Source: G963663315 sp963665165 (GTDB lineage: Bacteria > Pseudomonadota > Gammaproteobacteria > Arenicellales > Poriferihabitantaceae). Taken from it: a DNA stretch of 64,000 nucleotides. A model generated the notes under the pieces. That model made no database searches, was not told where the DNA came from, and saw nothing but the letters and a program-made list of their open reading frames with translations. Position numbers and translations under genes: made by a program. The stretch lies in the NCBI GenBank assembly GCA_963665165.1, contig OY761989.1, positions 186,001 to 250,000 of the forward strand, written 5' to 3'. Positions 26,797 through 35,211 of this stretch are shown piece by piece. Within the stretch, counting starts at the first letter, position 1, and every line of letters begins with the position of its first letter.

Positions 26797-27453
26797 ATGT
26801 CGATAGCCAGCCAGAAAGAACAAGCCGCCAAAGCCGCCCTCGATTACATTCAACCAGGAGATGTCGTCGGTATCGGTACCGGCTCCACCGTGAACTGCTT
26901 TATCGATGCCCTGGCTCTGGTCAAGGGCAAAATAGATGGGACAGTGGCAAGCTCCGAAGCGACCGCCGACCGACTGCGGACTCACCATATTCCGGTGCTG
27001 GACCTGGGGCAGGTCGGCACATTGCCGGTCTATGTGGACGGGGCCGATGAAGCAACCCGGCATCTGCACCTGGTTAAAGGCGGCGGCGGGGCGCTTACCC
27101 GGGAAAAGATCATTGCCCATGCATCGGAAAAGTTCGTATGCATTGCAGACCAGGGCAAACTGGTTGATCGACTGGGCACATTTCCACTTCCGGTTGAGGT
27201 CATACCCATGGCGCAAAGCATGGTCGCTCGCGAAATGTTCAAATTTGGCGGACAGCCTGTGCTGCGCGCCGGTTGCGTCACGGATAACGGCAACATCATT
27301 CTGGACATCAGAAATCTGGATATCGAAAACCCGGTGGACATGGAAAGGCGAATGAACCAGATTCCCGGCGTGGTCACGGTCGGCCTGTTCGCGTTGCGCG
27401 GCGCCGATGTGCTGTTACTGGGAACCGATTCCGGTGTCAGGAAGCTCGGATGA
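26797..27453 (+). CDS. rpiA: Ribose-5-phosphate isomerase A
   Basis: A 218-residue enzyme that interconverts ribose-5-phosphate and ribulose-5-phosphate. Family blocks: GIGTGSTVNCFIDAL, substrate loop VDGADEATRHLHLVKGGGGA and catalytic region REKIIAHASEKFVCIADQGK. Normal length. It begins 10 bases after the CbbQ-like gene, and its stop overlaps the start of bepA (ATGA), so the three genes are likely one transcript. Confidence 0.95.
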   Translation: MSIASQKEQAAKAALDYIQPGDVVGIGTGSTVNCFIDALALVKGKIDGTVASSEATADRLRTHHIPVLDLGQVGTLPVYVDGADEATRHLHLVKGGGGALTREKIIAHASEKFVCIADQGKLVDRLGTFPLPVEVIPMAQSMVAREMFKFGGQPVLRAGCVTDNGNIILDIRNLDIENPVDMERRMNQIPGVVTVGLFALRGADVLLLGTDSGVRKLG

Positions 27454-28910
27454 ATCATTTCCTTTCCCTGCTGAAGCTACTGGGCCGGACATGGCGGACT
27501 GTCCTGCTGGCGGTTTCAATGACATTGGCAGCGCCGCTGGCCTGTGCGGACGACCTGCCTGAACTGGGCGACAGTTCGACCCAGTATCTTGATTCCCGTC
27601 AGGAAAAACAGATCGGACAGGCATTCCTGCGCCGCCTGATCAACGACCCCTCGTTTCTCGCTGATTATGAGTTGCAGCATTATCTGCAGGCGCTGGGAGA
27701 CGATATCGGACAACACGCCGACCTGCGCGGGACCCGACTCACTTTAAGTCTGGTCAGGAACAATGACCTGAACGCGTTTGCCGTGCCGGGCGGCTACCTC
27801 ACCTTTAACACCGGGCTGGTTCTGGCGACCGATGACGAAAGCGAACTGGCCTCGGTGGTCGCGCATGAAATCGCCCACCTGACCCAACGGCACCTGCCCA
27901 AACTGATTGCCAGAGCCAACCGGAACGCGCTTCCGGCCATGGCGGCGATTATCGGTTCAATACTGGTCGGCGGGCAGGCAGGCACGGCGGGAATCACCCT
28001 GACCGGGGCCGCGATGGAATCTGACAGACTCGCCTTTACCCGGGATTTTGAGAGAGAAGCCGACTCGATCGGTATTAAAATGCTGGCGCAATCCGGTTAT
28101 GACCCGAAATCCATGGTCACATTTTTCAGGAAACTGGAACAACATAACCGGATCGACAGCAACATGCCGGGATTTCTGAGCACCCATCCGCTGTCTTACA
28201 CCCGGATGGCTGAATCCGAGGCGCGTGCACAGAGCTATCCTGACCGCGAACACATCAGCAGCTTTGAGTATTTTCTTGCCAAGGCCCGTATCCGGGCGCT
28301 TTACGTGGAACGTCAAAAAGATTCCGCTCCTTATTTTCTGGACCAGATCGAAACCGGTTCGGTTGAGACAAGGGACGCGGCAAAATACGGCCTCGCGATT
28401 GCACACACGTACAACCGGAATTTCGATCAGGCCCGGGAAATACTGGCCGGATTACTTGCCAGACGCCCGGACCATCCCTGGATTCAGTCTGCCTGGGCCG
28501 AACTCGATATTGCGGACAACCAGGTGGAGAAAGGCATTGGGAGATACCTCGATACGATCGAGCGCCATCCCGGCCAGCGTTACCTGAGTTATCGGCTGGC
28601 GGAAGCATACCTGATCGACAACCAGCCCTCTCTCGCGAAAAAAATCTTGCGCTATCAGATCAGAAGACATCCCGATGACTACCGGTTGTATCGGCTGCTG
28701 TCCCAGGCAAATGCCGGTCTCGGCCATGTCGCAGAAGCCCATCAGGCTGGCGCGGAATATTTCTCAATTCTGGGAAATTACGAAAAGGCGTTCGCTACGG
28801 TTGAACTGGCTTTGAAAGAAGCCGGTTCCGATGAATACCTCAAACAGAGTCTGACCGCCCGACTCAAGGACCTGGAAACGAAAATCGCTTTACGGAAAAA
28901 AAGCGGGTAA
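27450..28910 (+). CDS. bepA: Periplasmic M48 metalloprotease/chaperone BepA (YfgC)
   Basis: 486 residues. N-terminal signal peptide (TVLLAVSMTLAAPLACA, cleavage about residue 33). The zinc protease domain has HEIAH at 139-143 and third ligand Glu in FEREADSIG. The C-terminal half (about 270-486) is a TPR-like helical region (RILAGLLARRPDHP, IERHPGQRYLSYRLAEAYLI). In E. coli BepA assists assembly of LptD and degrades misfolded outer-membrane proteins. The length and domain order match. Confidence 0.93.
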   Translation: MNHFLSLLKLLGRTWRTVLLAVSMTLAAPLACADDLPELGDSSTQYLDSRQEKQIGQAFLRRLINDPSFLADYELQHYLQALGDDIGQHADLRGTRLTLSLVRNNDLNAFAVPGGYLTFNTGLVLATDDESELASVVAHEIAHLTQRHLPKLIARANRNALPAMAAIIGSILVGGQAGTAGITLTGAAMESDRLAFTRDFEREADSIGIKMLAQSGYDPKSMVTFFRKLEQHNRIDSNMPGFLSTHPLSYTRMAESEARAQSYPDREHISSFEYFLAKARIRALYVERQKDSAPYFLDQIETGSVETRDAAKYGLAIAHTYNRNFDQAREILAGLLARRPDHPWIQSAWAELDIADNQVEKGIGRYLDTIERHPGQRYLSYRLAEAYLIDNQPSLAKKILRYQIRRHPDDYRLYRLLSQANAGLGHVAEAHQAGAEYFSILGNYEKAFATVELALKEAGSDEYLKQSLTARLKDLETKIALRKKSG

Positions 28911-28915
28911 CCGGA

Positions 28916-30076
28916 TCAGCGCATGCGTCCAGGAATATACCGACAGTACCAGGCCGCAACCAGCATCCATACCGAGGCGCCCAGAAACACAACAGGCAAC
29001 GCGAACACTTTCAGCAAAACCGCATAAATGCCGGGTGTCGCCAGTTGGGACAAATCCCGGTAAGTCGAAAAGACGGCTGCCATTTCGGATTGTTCCCTGC
29101 CGTGCACCGCGCGAAAAAACAGGATATTACCCATGCCGTCGAGTATGGTCGCGCCGAGAGCGCTGATCACCAGCAACACCGAAGCAACCGTGGGAATCGA
29201 AGTAAAACCATATACCAGCAGGCTCAGCATACTGGTGGTGACGAAACCCGCGGACAACAGCCTCCTGACACCATATTTGCGGCCCACCGATCCCCAGAAA
29301 GGAACCGTCAGCGTCCAGGCTGTGCCAAGCGAAACGATCGCGGCGCCCGTCAGTTCCCCAAGACCGGATTCAACCGCATAGATCGGCACATAAATGACAA
29401 ACACGGTCCACCAGCAGGAACGCGCCATGGTCAGACCGTACGCCAGTCTTAACCGGGGTTGACCGGCGAATCGCTTCAGAAACCGAAGCGGGCTGACATC
29501 CCGGGAATCCGGTTTCCTGATTTCAACCAGATGCATGCCCAGCATCCGAAAATAGAGAATCCCGAGAACCACAAACACGGCGCTTACGACAAAGGGCGCG
29601 CCATGCGACAGGCGCTGCTCCATGAAAACCCCGAGAACCGGCCCGATGGTCAATGCGAGAATACTGGCGAACATTCGCAACGGCTCAAACCGGGTCAGCT
29701 TACGACGGGGAATCCGCGCCAGCACATATAATGTAAACGTGATTTCTATCCAGACAACCGAGGACACATGGAAGAACAGCCCGGCGATAAACAGAGCCGG
29801 CTCTTCAAACGACAGTAATACCGCCGATACGAACATCGCCGCGCTGCCGCACAGGAACGATTGATAAGTCCCGATTTTCGAAATGATCTTTGGTATCCCC
29901 AGCGCCGTCAGGATGCTCGCGATGCTGACCACGAAAAACAGGGTGCTGGTACGCTGGGCATTCTCCATGATGGCCAGCGCCTGCAGGGGAATCACCGAAA
30001 GCAGAATACCTCGTGAAAACGTCTGGACGAAAAACAGTCCCGCAAATCTGGCGTACTCACCGCTCGGCAGGTTCAC
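28916..30076 (-). CDS. MFS transporter (downstream of aceK)
   Basis: About 386 residues with roughly 12 membrane helices, beginning FAGLFFVQTFSRGILLSVIP. No substrate-specific motif recognised. The open frame reaches 30157, but the first 27 residues are polar and lie within aceK. The GTG at 30076 (GTG AAC CTG CCG), giving a start right before the first helix, is preferred and overlaps the aceK end by 20 bases. Translation is therefore probably coupled to aceK. The convergent bepA ends 6 bases away. Confidence 0.82.
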   Translation of the reverse strand: MNLPSGEYARFAGLFFVQTFSRGILLSVIPLQALAIMENAQRTSTLFFVVSIASILTALGIPKIISKIGTYQSFLCGSAAMFVSAVLLSFEEPALFIAGLFFHVSSVVWIEITFTLYVLARIPRRKLTRFEPLRMFASILALTIGPVLGVFMEQRLSHGAPFVVSAVFVVLGILYFRMLGMHLVEIRKPDSRDVSPLRFLKRFAGQPRLRLAYGLTMARSCWWTVFVIYVPIYAVESGLGELTGAAIVSLGTAWTLTVPFWGSVGRKYGVRRLLSAGFVTTSMLSLLVYGFTSIPTVASVLLVISALGATILDGMGNILFFRAVHGREQSEMAAVFSTYRDLSQLATPGIYAVLLKVFALPVVFLGASVWMLVAAWYCRYIPGRMR

Positions 30077-31865
30077 CCGAAGTCTCCGGCAGGCAGGAAC
30101 CCATGCGGCGGCATGAATCCGGGTGCAGTTTTTCGCTGTCGGGATAGACACTGACACCGGGCACGGTCCCTTCCTTCAACTCTCGCTGGATTCCCTCCCA
30201 GTATTCGACGGTGAAAAGCTGAGGATGCTGTTCTGCAAAAACCCTCCTCAAGTCCCGGTAGGGCAGACACAGGCCGACCAGGATTTCTTCCGGAAGGAAA
30301 ACGAAGCCGTCTTCGAAATACCAGTCCGGAATATCCTCCTCTCCGTCCTCGCGGCCCAGGTTGGTGCGAATCTTGACCTCGACCAGGATTTCCAGCGCGT
30401 CATAATCAAACAGGTACACTTTCGAATAGCGCGATACGCCATAATTTCTGGCATCCAGGTCCTTGTTGAAAACGTTGGCTGCGGCGTTGTTCTTGATGCA
30501 GTAACCCAGGTTTCTGACCACGGTTTCAGCCTGTCGCCGGGTGGCGTTTTTCAGGAACACCGGCAATGGGGTCAGCTTCATCTGCACGATCAGGTATTTG
30601 AAGATCACGGCATCGCCCTGTACGGTTACGCTGTTACCGGCAAATTCCAGCAGTTTGGACAACATCGGCGACTCGAACCAGTCCTTGTCGATGCGCAGGT
30701 TATAGTAGATGATGGCATCCATCATGCTGTCGGTGCGATTGATGTCGTGAACCCGCGAATACTTTTTCAACACCGATTCCACACCCTCGAAGTCCCCCCA
30801 TTTATAGCCTTTTGTCGGGGTATCGCGAATCACCTTCAGGATGTAAGCCGAATCGGGCGCGGTGAACGCAATCGCCACCGTACCCTCGACGCCCACGGCA
30901 TTATCCAGTTTCTGGCCGGTGGTTCTGATTTCATGTTCCAACTCCTTCATAACCACCACCTTGCCAAGGTGGTTGTAGCCAATCGTCGTATATTGCATCC
31001 CCAGGGGGCGCATCGGCATGATGCTCTGCAGGAACAGGCACAGCTCATGGTAACGGGCATTGGTCACATGAAAGTTCGCCAGCGTCGAACTGAACATATT
31101 GTGCGCGTATGTCGAACTGGTTATCAGCGCATCGACATAGAGGCCCGCGTCATCGTTCAGCAGGGCGATAATGAACGGAGCATACTTGCCTTCACCGAAA
31201 TCCACCCGCCCGACCAGATAGGCGCCGCGGTTTCTGTAGAACCCGGCCTTGACCATTTCGATACGGCGTATCCGGCGGGCGCCCGGCTCGAACAGGCGGT
31301 AATTGCGGGCCATTCGATCCAGGATCAGGGCGGCATCGCGTTCCAGGTCTTCATACGGAATCGGGAATGCTTCGAGATCCAGTATTTTCCCGATGGCGCC
31401 CCTGTCCGGCATCCGGTCAACCGGGTACTGGATGATATATTCCCCGTCTATATCGTCTAGCGACCGATTGCGCTGATGGCCGGAATAATCTTCCGCTCGC
31501 CACTCACCCAGGTAAATCTTCCTGCGTACCGAATGACACCAGGCCAGCGCCAGGTCTTCGGCATAACGGTCCCGGATCAGGTCACGATAGGCCGACTCGA
31601 CCAGATCCCAGTTTTTTTCTTCGCTCGATATGTCCGGCAGATTGACTTTGAAGTCCGCGGCCAGCCGATTCATGCTGTCGCGGTACAATTGCAGCCGCTG
31701 CGTGCTCAGTTTCAGCGACTCGGAATGATCCCTTTGCACAAAAGCCTGTTTTGACCGATCAGGCACACTCAGAAAGGTGCTGTAAAACCGGTCAAACGCT
31801 TCCAGCAGCAATCGGGCCACTGCTTTCACGCGGGCGCTGTCTGCGGTCAGGGCGTCGTCAACCAA
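30057..31865 (-). CDS. aceK: Isocitrate dehydrogenase kinase/phosphatase
   Basis: About 602 residues. Reversibly phosphorylates isocitrate dehydrogenase to direct carbon into the glyoxylate bypass during growth on acetate or fatty acids. Diagnostic blocks: ATP-binding region GVEGTVAIAFTAPDSAYILK, then RTDSMMDAIIYYNLR, VFNKDLDARNYGVSRYSKVY and LFDYDALEILVEVKIRTN. The start is uncertain: TTG at 31865 or GTG at 31829. aceA and aceB are not in the window. Its presence suits an organism living on acids metabolised through acetyl-CoA, as the other operons here suggest. Confidence 0.94.
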   Translation of the reverse strand: MVDDALTADSARVKAVARLLLEAFDRFYSTFLSVPDRSKQAFVQRDHSESLKLSTQRLQLYRDSMNRLAADFKVNLPDISSEEKNWDLVESAYRDLIRDRYAEDLALAWCHSVRRKIYLGEWRAEDYSGHQRNRSLDDIDGEYIIQYPVDRMPDRGAIGKILDLEAFPIPYEDLERDAALILDRMARNYRLFEPGARRIRRIEMVKAGFYRNRGAYLVGRVDFGEGKYAPFIIALLNDDAGLYVDALITSSTYAHNMFSSTLANFHVTNARYHELCLFLQSIMPMRPLGMQYTTIGYNHLGKVVVMKELEHEIRTTGQKLDNAVGVEGTVAIAFTAPDSAYILKVIRDTPTKGYKWGDFEGVESVLKKYSRVHDINRTDSMMDAIIYYNLRIDKDWFESPMLSKLLEFAGNSVTVQGDAVIFKYLIVQMKLTPLPVFLKNATRRQAETVVRNLGYCIKNNAAANVFNKDLDARNYGVSRYSKVYLFDYDALEILVEVKIRTNLGREDGEEDIPDWYFEDGFVFLPEEILVGLCLPYRDLRRVFAEQHPQLFTVEYWEGIQRELKEGTVPGVSVYPDSEKLHPDSCRRMGSCLPETSGEPAER

Positions 31866-31946
31866 GCCATTCGATTCTCATGATGATCCGGCTTTGCAAA
31901 GGGCTGCATGCACCTGATGCCCGCTTTCCCGAAGGCGGCGTTTCGG

Positions 31947-32939
31947 CTACCCGCCGGTTGCGTTCCGGTCCTGAATGGTTTTATTCAACAGGCAGACGCA
32001 GGCATAGATTGATTTGAGGGCGGGAACCGGGGTTTGGGTGATTTCCGCCAGTTCGATCACGGCGCCGAGCATGCCGTCAATTTCAAGCGGCTTGCCGGCT
32101 TCGACATCCTGTAGCATGGAGGTCTTGTGTTTGCCGACTTTCCCGGCGCCTTCGATCCGCCTTTCCAGTGTTACCCTGAACCCGGCTCCGAGCTTTTCGG
32201 CAATGTCCTTCGCCTCCAGCATCATGGTCGCCGCCAGTTCGCGGGTCAGCGGGAATTGGCAGATCCCTTCGAGTGTTCCATGGGTCAGCGCGCTGATCGG
32301 ATTGAATGAAAGATTGCCCCATAACTTCAGCCAGACCTCCGAGCGGATATCGGTCAGAACCGGGGACTTGAAGCCGGCCCCGATCAGCATGTCCGAAACC
32401 CGGTGAGCGCGCTCCGAGTCCGAACCATCCAGTTCGCCGAGCGGGAACCGGATGCCTTCGACATGTTTTATGACACCGGGTTCGGATATGATCGCCGCCG
32501 GATAGGCAACACAACCCAGCAGGGTTTGCGGATCAATCGCACTGGCCAGTGTCCCTCCCGGGTCAACCGTCTGCACGGTCTGTCCGGTGTACTGTCCGGG
32601 CAAATTTTGAAAATACCACCAGGGGATGCCATTTTGCAACGTCACCATTACGGTCTCTTCGCCGAACAAATGGGGAAGCTTGTCCACGACCGCCGCAATC
32701 TGGTGGGACTTCAGCGCCATCAGGACAATATCCTGTTCCCGCAGCTCGGCAATGTCATCGGTTGCGACCAGGTCCCTGGCAACCAGTTCCTCATCGTCCT
32801 GTATCAATTTCAGGCCGTTGGCCCTGATTGCATTCAAATGAGGACCTCGGGCAACCAGCGACACCTGATGTCCGGCATCGGCCAGGCGGGCGCCCAGGAA
32901 ACCACCGATCGCGCCGGCGCCGACAACACATACTTTCAT
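31947..32939 (-). CDS. Ketopantoate reductase (PanE/ApbA) family protein
   Basis: 330 residues. N-terminal NADP motif CVVGAGAIGGFLGARLADAG, then LMALKSHQ and VTLQNGIPWW. The catalytic Lys region is SEVWLKLWGNLSFNPISALT, and the C-terminal domain contains MLQDVEAGKPLEIDGMLGAV. The family reduces 2-oxo acids to 2-hydroxy acids with NADPH; true PanE makes pantoate. As the last gene of a run with a 2-hydroxyacyl-CoA-lyase-like enzyme and a CoA-transferase (35-base gap), it may serve a catabolic 2-oxo or 2-hydroxy acid rather than vitamin synthesis. That role is inference. Confidence 0.85.
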   Translation of the reverse strand: MKVCVVGAGAIGGFLGARLADAGHQVSLVARGPHLNAIRANGLKLIQDDEELVARDLVATDDIAELREQDIVLMALKSHQIAAVVDKLPHLFGEETVMVTLQNGIPWWYFQNLPGQYTGQTVQTVDPGGTLASAIDPQTLLGCVAYPAAIISEPGVIKHVEGIRFPLGELDGSDSERAHRVSDMLIGAGFKSPVLTDIRSEVWLKLWGNLSFNPISALTHGTLEGICQFPLTRELAATMMLEAKDIAEKLGAGFRVTLERRIEGAGKVGKHKTSMLQDVEAGKPLEIDGMLGAVIELAEITQTPVPALKSIYACVCLLNKTIQDRNATGG

Positions 32940-32974
32940 TTTAATATTCGATTACAGGTGGAAAAGCGGCGATT

Positions 32975-33883
32975 CTAGCCGAATTGTCCGCCTTCGGCCA
33001 GTGCGGTGGATGCCGCATACTCTGACGCGGCGACCTTGCCTGCATCTGCCCGCACCCGCTTGACCAATACAGAACCGTCACCGGCAGCGACCAGGATTCC
33101 CTCACCGGATATCGAGAGCACCGTGCCCGGTCGACCTGTTTCAGTCGAAATCCCGGCATCATAAATCTTCAGTGTATTGCCATTGTGTGTGGTCCAGGCG
33201 CCGGGCTGTGGATTGGAAGCGCGAATGATGTTGTAACATTGTTGAGTCGATTCCCGCCAGTGGACCCTGGATTGTTCCTTTCCGAACCAGGATTCGTACG
33301 TTCCTTCCGACAAATCCTGGGTGATTTTCGGCGCGGTTCCCGCTTTTACCCGATCCAGCGACTCAATCATCGCATCCACCCCCATCGGGAACAGTTTTTT
33401 GAAATAGACATCACCCAGTGTTTCATCAGGACCTATCGGGCATTCTTTCTGCAACAGGATCGGGCCTTCGTCCAAGCCATCATCCGGCCAGAAAATACTC
33501 AGGCCGGTGCGGGTGGCTCCGGTCGCAATCGGCCAATTGATTGAAGACGGACCGCGATGCATCGGCAGCAGTGACGGATGATATTGAAAAGTTCCATGTT
33601 TCGGGGCATTCAAAACCGCCTCAGGCACAAACAGCAGGACATAAGCCATCATGCAGATATCGGCTTCAAACGATTTCATCAGGGCCAGCGATTCATCTGT
33701 TTTCCAGGAAGCGGGCTGGTGTACCGGAATATCGTTATCCAGCGCCCGCGCCTTGAGGGGATCGACCGGGCGACCCTCCCTGTCCGGTGCGGTGCACACC
33801 GCCACGACATTTTCATCGCGTTCAAGCAACCTTTTCAATACGGCCTCGCCGAATGCCTGCTGACCATGCACTACGATTCTCAT
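32975..33883 (-). CDS. Stand-alone 10-formyl-THF hydrolase/formyltransferase-like protein
   Basis: 302 residues from an ATG at 33883 with ribosome binding site gggaga. The N-terminal domain has the formyltransferase catalytic pattern YHPSLLPMHRGPSSINWPI followed by SIFWPDDGLDEGPILLQKE. This resembles the hydrolase domain of 10-formyl-THF dehydrogenase (ALDH1L1) more than tRNA formyltransferase. A C-terminal FMT-like domain follows (about 205-295). It lacks the carrier and aldehyde dehydrogenase domains. In this operon, next to an enzyme pair that could generate formyl-CoA, it is a candidate for formyl transfer or release. Confidence 0.85.
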   Translation of the reverse strand: MRIVVHGQQAFGEAVLKRLLERDENVVAVCTAPDREGRPVDPLKARALDNDIPVHQPASWKTDESLALMKSFEADICMMAYVLLFVPEAVLNAPKHGTFQYHPSLLPMHRGPSSINWPIATGATRTGLSIFWPDDGLDEGPILLQKECPIGPDETLGDVYFKKLFPMGVDAMIESLDRVKAGTAPKITQDLSEGTYESWFGKEQSRVHWRESTQQCYNIIRASNPQPGAWTTHNGNTLKIYDAGISTETGRPGTVLSISGEGILVAAGDGSVLVKRVRADAGKVAASEYAASTALAEGGQFG

Positions 33884-33925
33884 TTCTTGTCTCCCCGATT
33901 GAAACCGGCCACTCGTGTTCCGCAA

Positions 33926-35173
33926 CTACACAGCGCCAGATTGTTTGATGGCCACCACTTCTTCCGCACAATAACCGAGTACATCCATCAGGATTTCATC
34001 GGTATGTTCACCAAGCAACGGGGAACGTCCGACCTCGACCGGGGAGTCCGACATCTTGATCGGACAGCCTACCGTGAGATATTTTCCCCGCTCCGGATGA
34101 TCCACTTCGACAATACTCCCGGTCTTCCTCAGGGAGGGTTCTTCCGACAGTTCTTTCATTGAGAGTATCGGACCGACCGGTATATTCAGGGGATTGCAGA
34201 TTTCCATGACCTCGAACTTGGTTTTGGTCATCGTCCATTGTTCAATCGTTTCAAATACTTCAGTCAGCCGGGACAGGCGCGCTTTCGGGGTAGCGTAGTC
34301 GGGATCCGTTTTCCACTCTTCCCTGCCGATCACATCGCAGACATTGGCCCACACCGCCGCCTGGGTAATGAAGTAGGTATAGGCATTGGGGTCCTTCTCC
34401 CAGCCTTTGCATTTCAAAATTCGCCCCGGCTGCCCGCCGCCCGAATCATTGCCGGCGCGCGGCGTGGCGTCTCCAAATTCGATGCCTTCACCGTATTGTG
34501 AATACTCGGTAAGGGGACCACGCTGCAGACGCTGTTGATCGCGCAGTTTTACCCGGCAAAGGTTCAGTACGCCGTCCTGCATCGGCGCCAGTACCTTTTG
34601 ACCGCGCCCGGTTTTTTCGCGCTGGTAAAGCGCGGACACCAATCCCAGGGCCAGGTGCAGTCCGGTGCCTGAATCGCCGATTTGTGCGGCGGTCACCAAG
34701 GGGGGTCCATCGAGAAAACCGGTGGCCGAAGCCGAGCCGCCCGCACACTGCGCTACGTTTTCATAGACCTTGCAATCCTCATAGGGTCCCGGACCGAAAC
34801 CCTTGACCGACCCCATGATCATCCGTGGATTCAACTCCTGGATCCTTTCCCATGAGAAACCCATCCGGTCCAGCGCCCCGGGAGCGAAATTCTCGACCAT
34901 CATATCGCATTCCCGAATCAACCGCTCAAGCACCTTTTTGCCGGTTTCATTTTTGGAGTTCAGGGTGAGTGAGCGCTTGTTATGATTCAACATCGTGAAA
35001 TACAGTGAATCGGCGCCTTCGACATCAACCAGTTGCTTGCGTGTCGCATCCCCGACTCCGGGGCGTTCCACCTTGATCACATCAGCGCCGAGCCATGCCA
35101 GCAACTGGGTACAGGTTGGACCTGACTGAACATGGGTAAAGTCAAGAATCCGGATTCCTTCGAGAGCTTTCAT
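33926..35173 (-). CDS. CaiB/BaiF family III CoA-transferase (formyl-CoA transferase-like)
   Basis: 415 residues with the Frc layout: LEGIRILDFTHVQSGPTCTQ at the start, LAWLGADVIKVERPGVGDATR, NHNKRSLTLNSKNETGKK and MVENFAPGALDRMGFSWE. The catalytic Asp position is less clear than in oxalate Frc: YEDCKVYENVAQCAGGSAS occupies the place where DxxxQA is usual, so YEN replaces the Asp context. It would transfer CoA between carboxylates. Gap of 38 bases to the TPP enzyme and 42 to the formyl-hydrolase-like gene. In oxalate users Frc pairs with a TPP decarboxylase; here the TPP partner is of a different subgroup. Confidence 0.87.
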   Translation of the reverse strand: MKALEGIRILDFTHVQSGPTCTQLLAWLGADVIKVERPGVGDATRKQLVDVEGADSLYFTMLNHNKRSLTLNSKNETGKKVLERLIRECDMMVENFAPGALDRMGFSWERIQELNPRMIMGSVKGFGPGPYEDCKVYENVAQCAGGSASATGFLDGPPLVTAAQIGDSGTGLHLALGLVSALYQREKTGRGQKVLAPMQDGVLNLCRVKLRDQQRLQRGPLTEYSQYGEGIEFGDATPRAGNDSGGGQPGRILKCKGWEKDPNAYTYFITQAAVWANVCDVIGREEWKTDPDYATPKARLSRLTEVFETIEQWTMTKTKFEVMEICNPLNIPVGPILSMKELSEEPSLRKTGSIVEVDHPERGKYLTVGCPIKMSDSPVEVGRSPLLGEHTDEILMDVLGYCAEEVVAIKQSGAV

Positions 35174-35211
35174 ATTATTGTTTCATCTAAAATTAATTTT
35201 GGCCTGGATGC

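Noticed and set aside
30123..31460. 445-codon plus-strand open frame
   Set aside because: Antisense to aceK, which has clear family blocks throughout.
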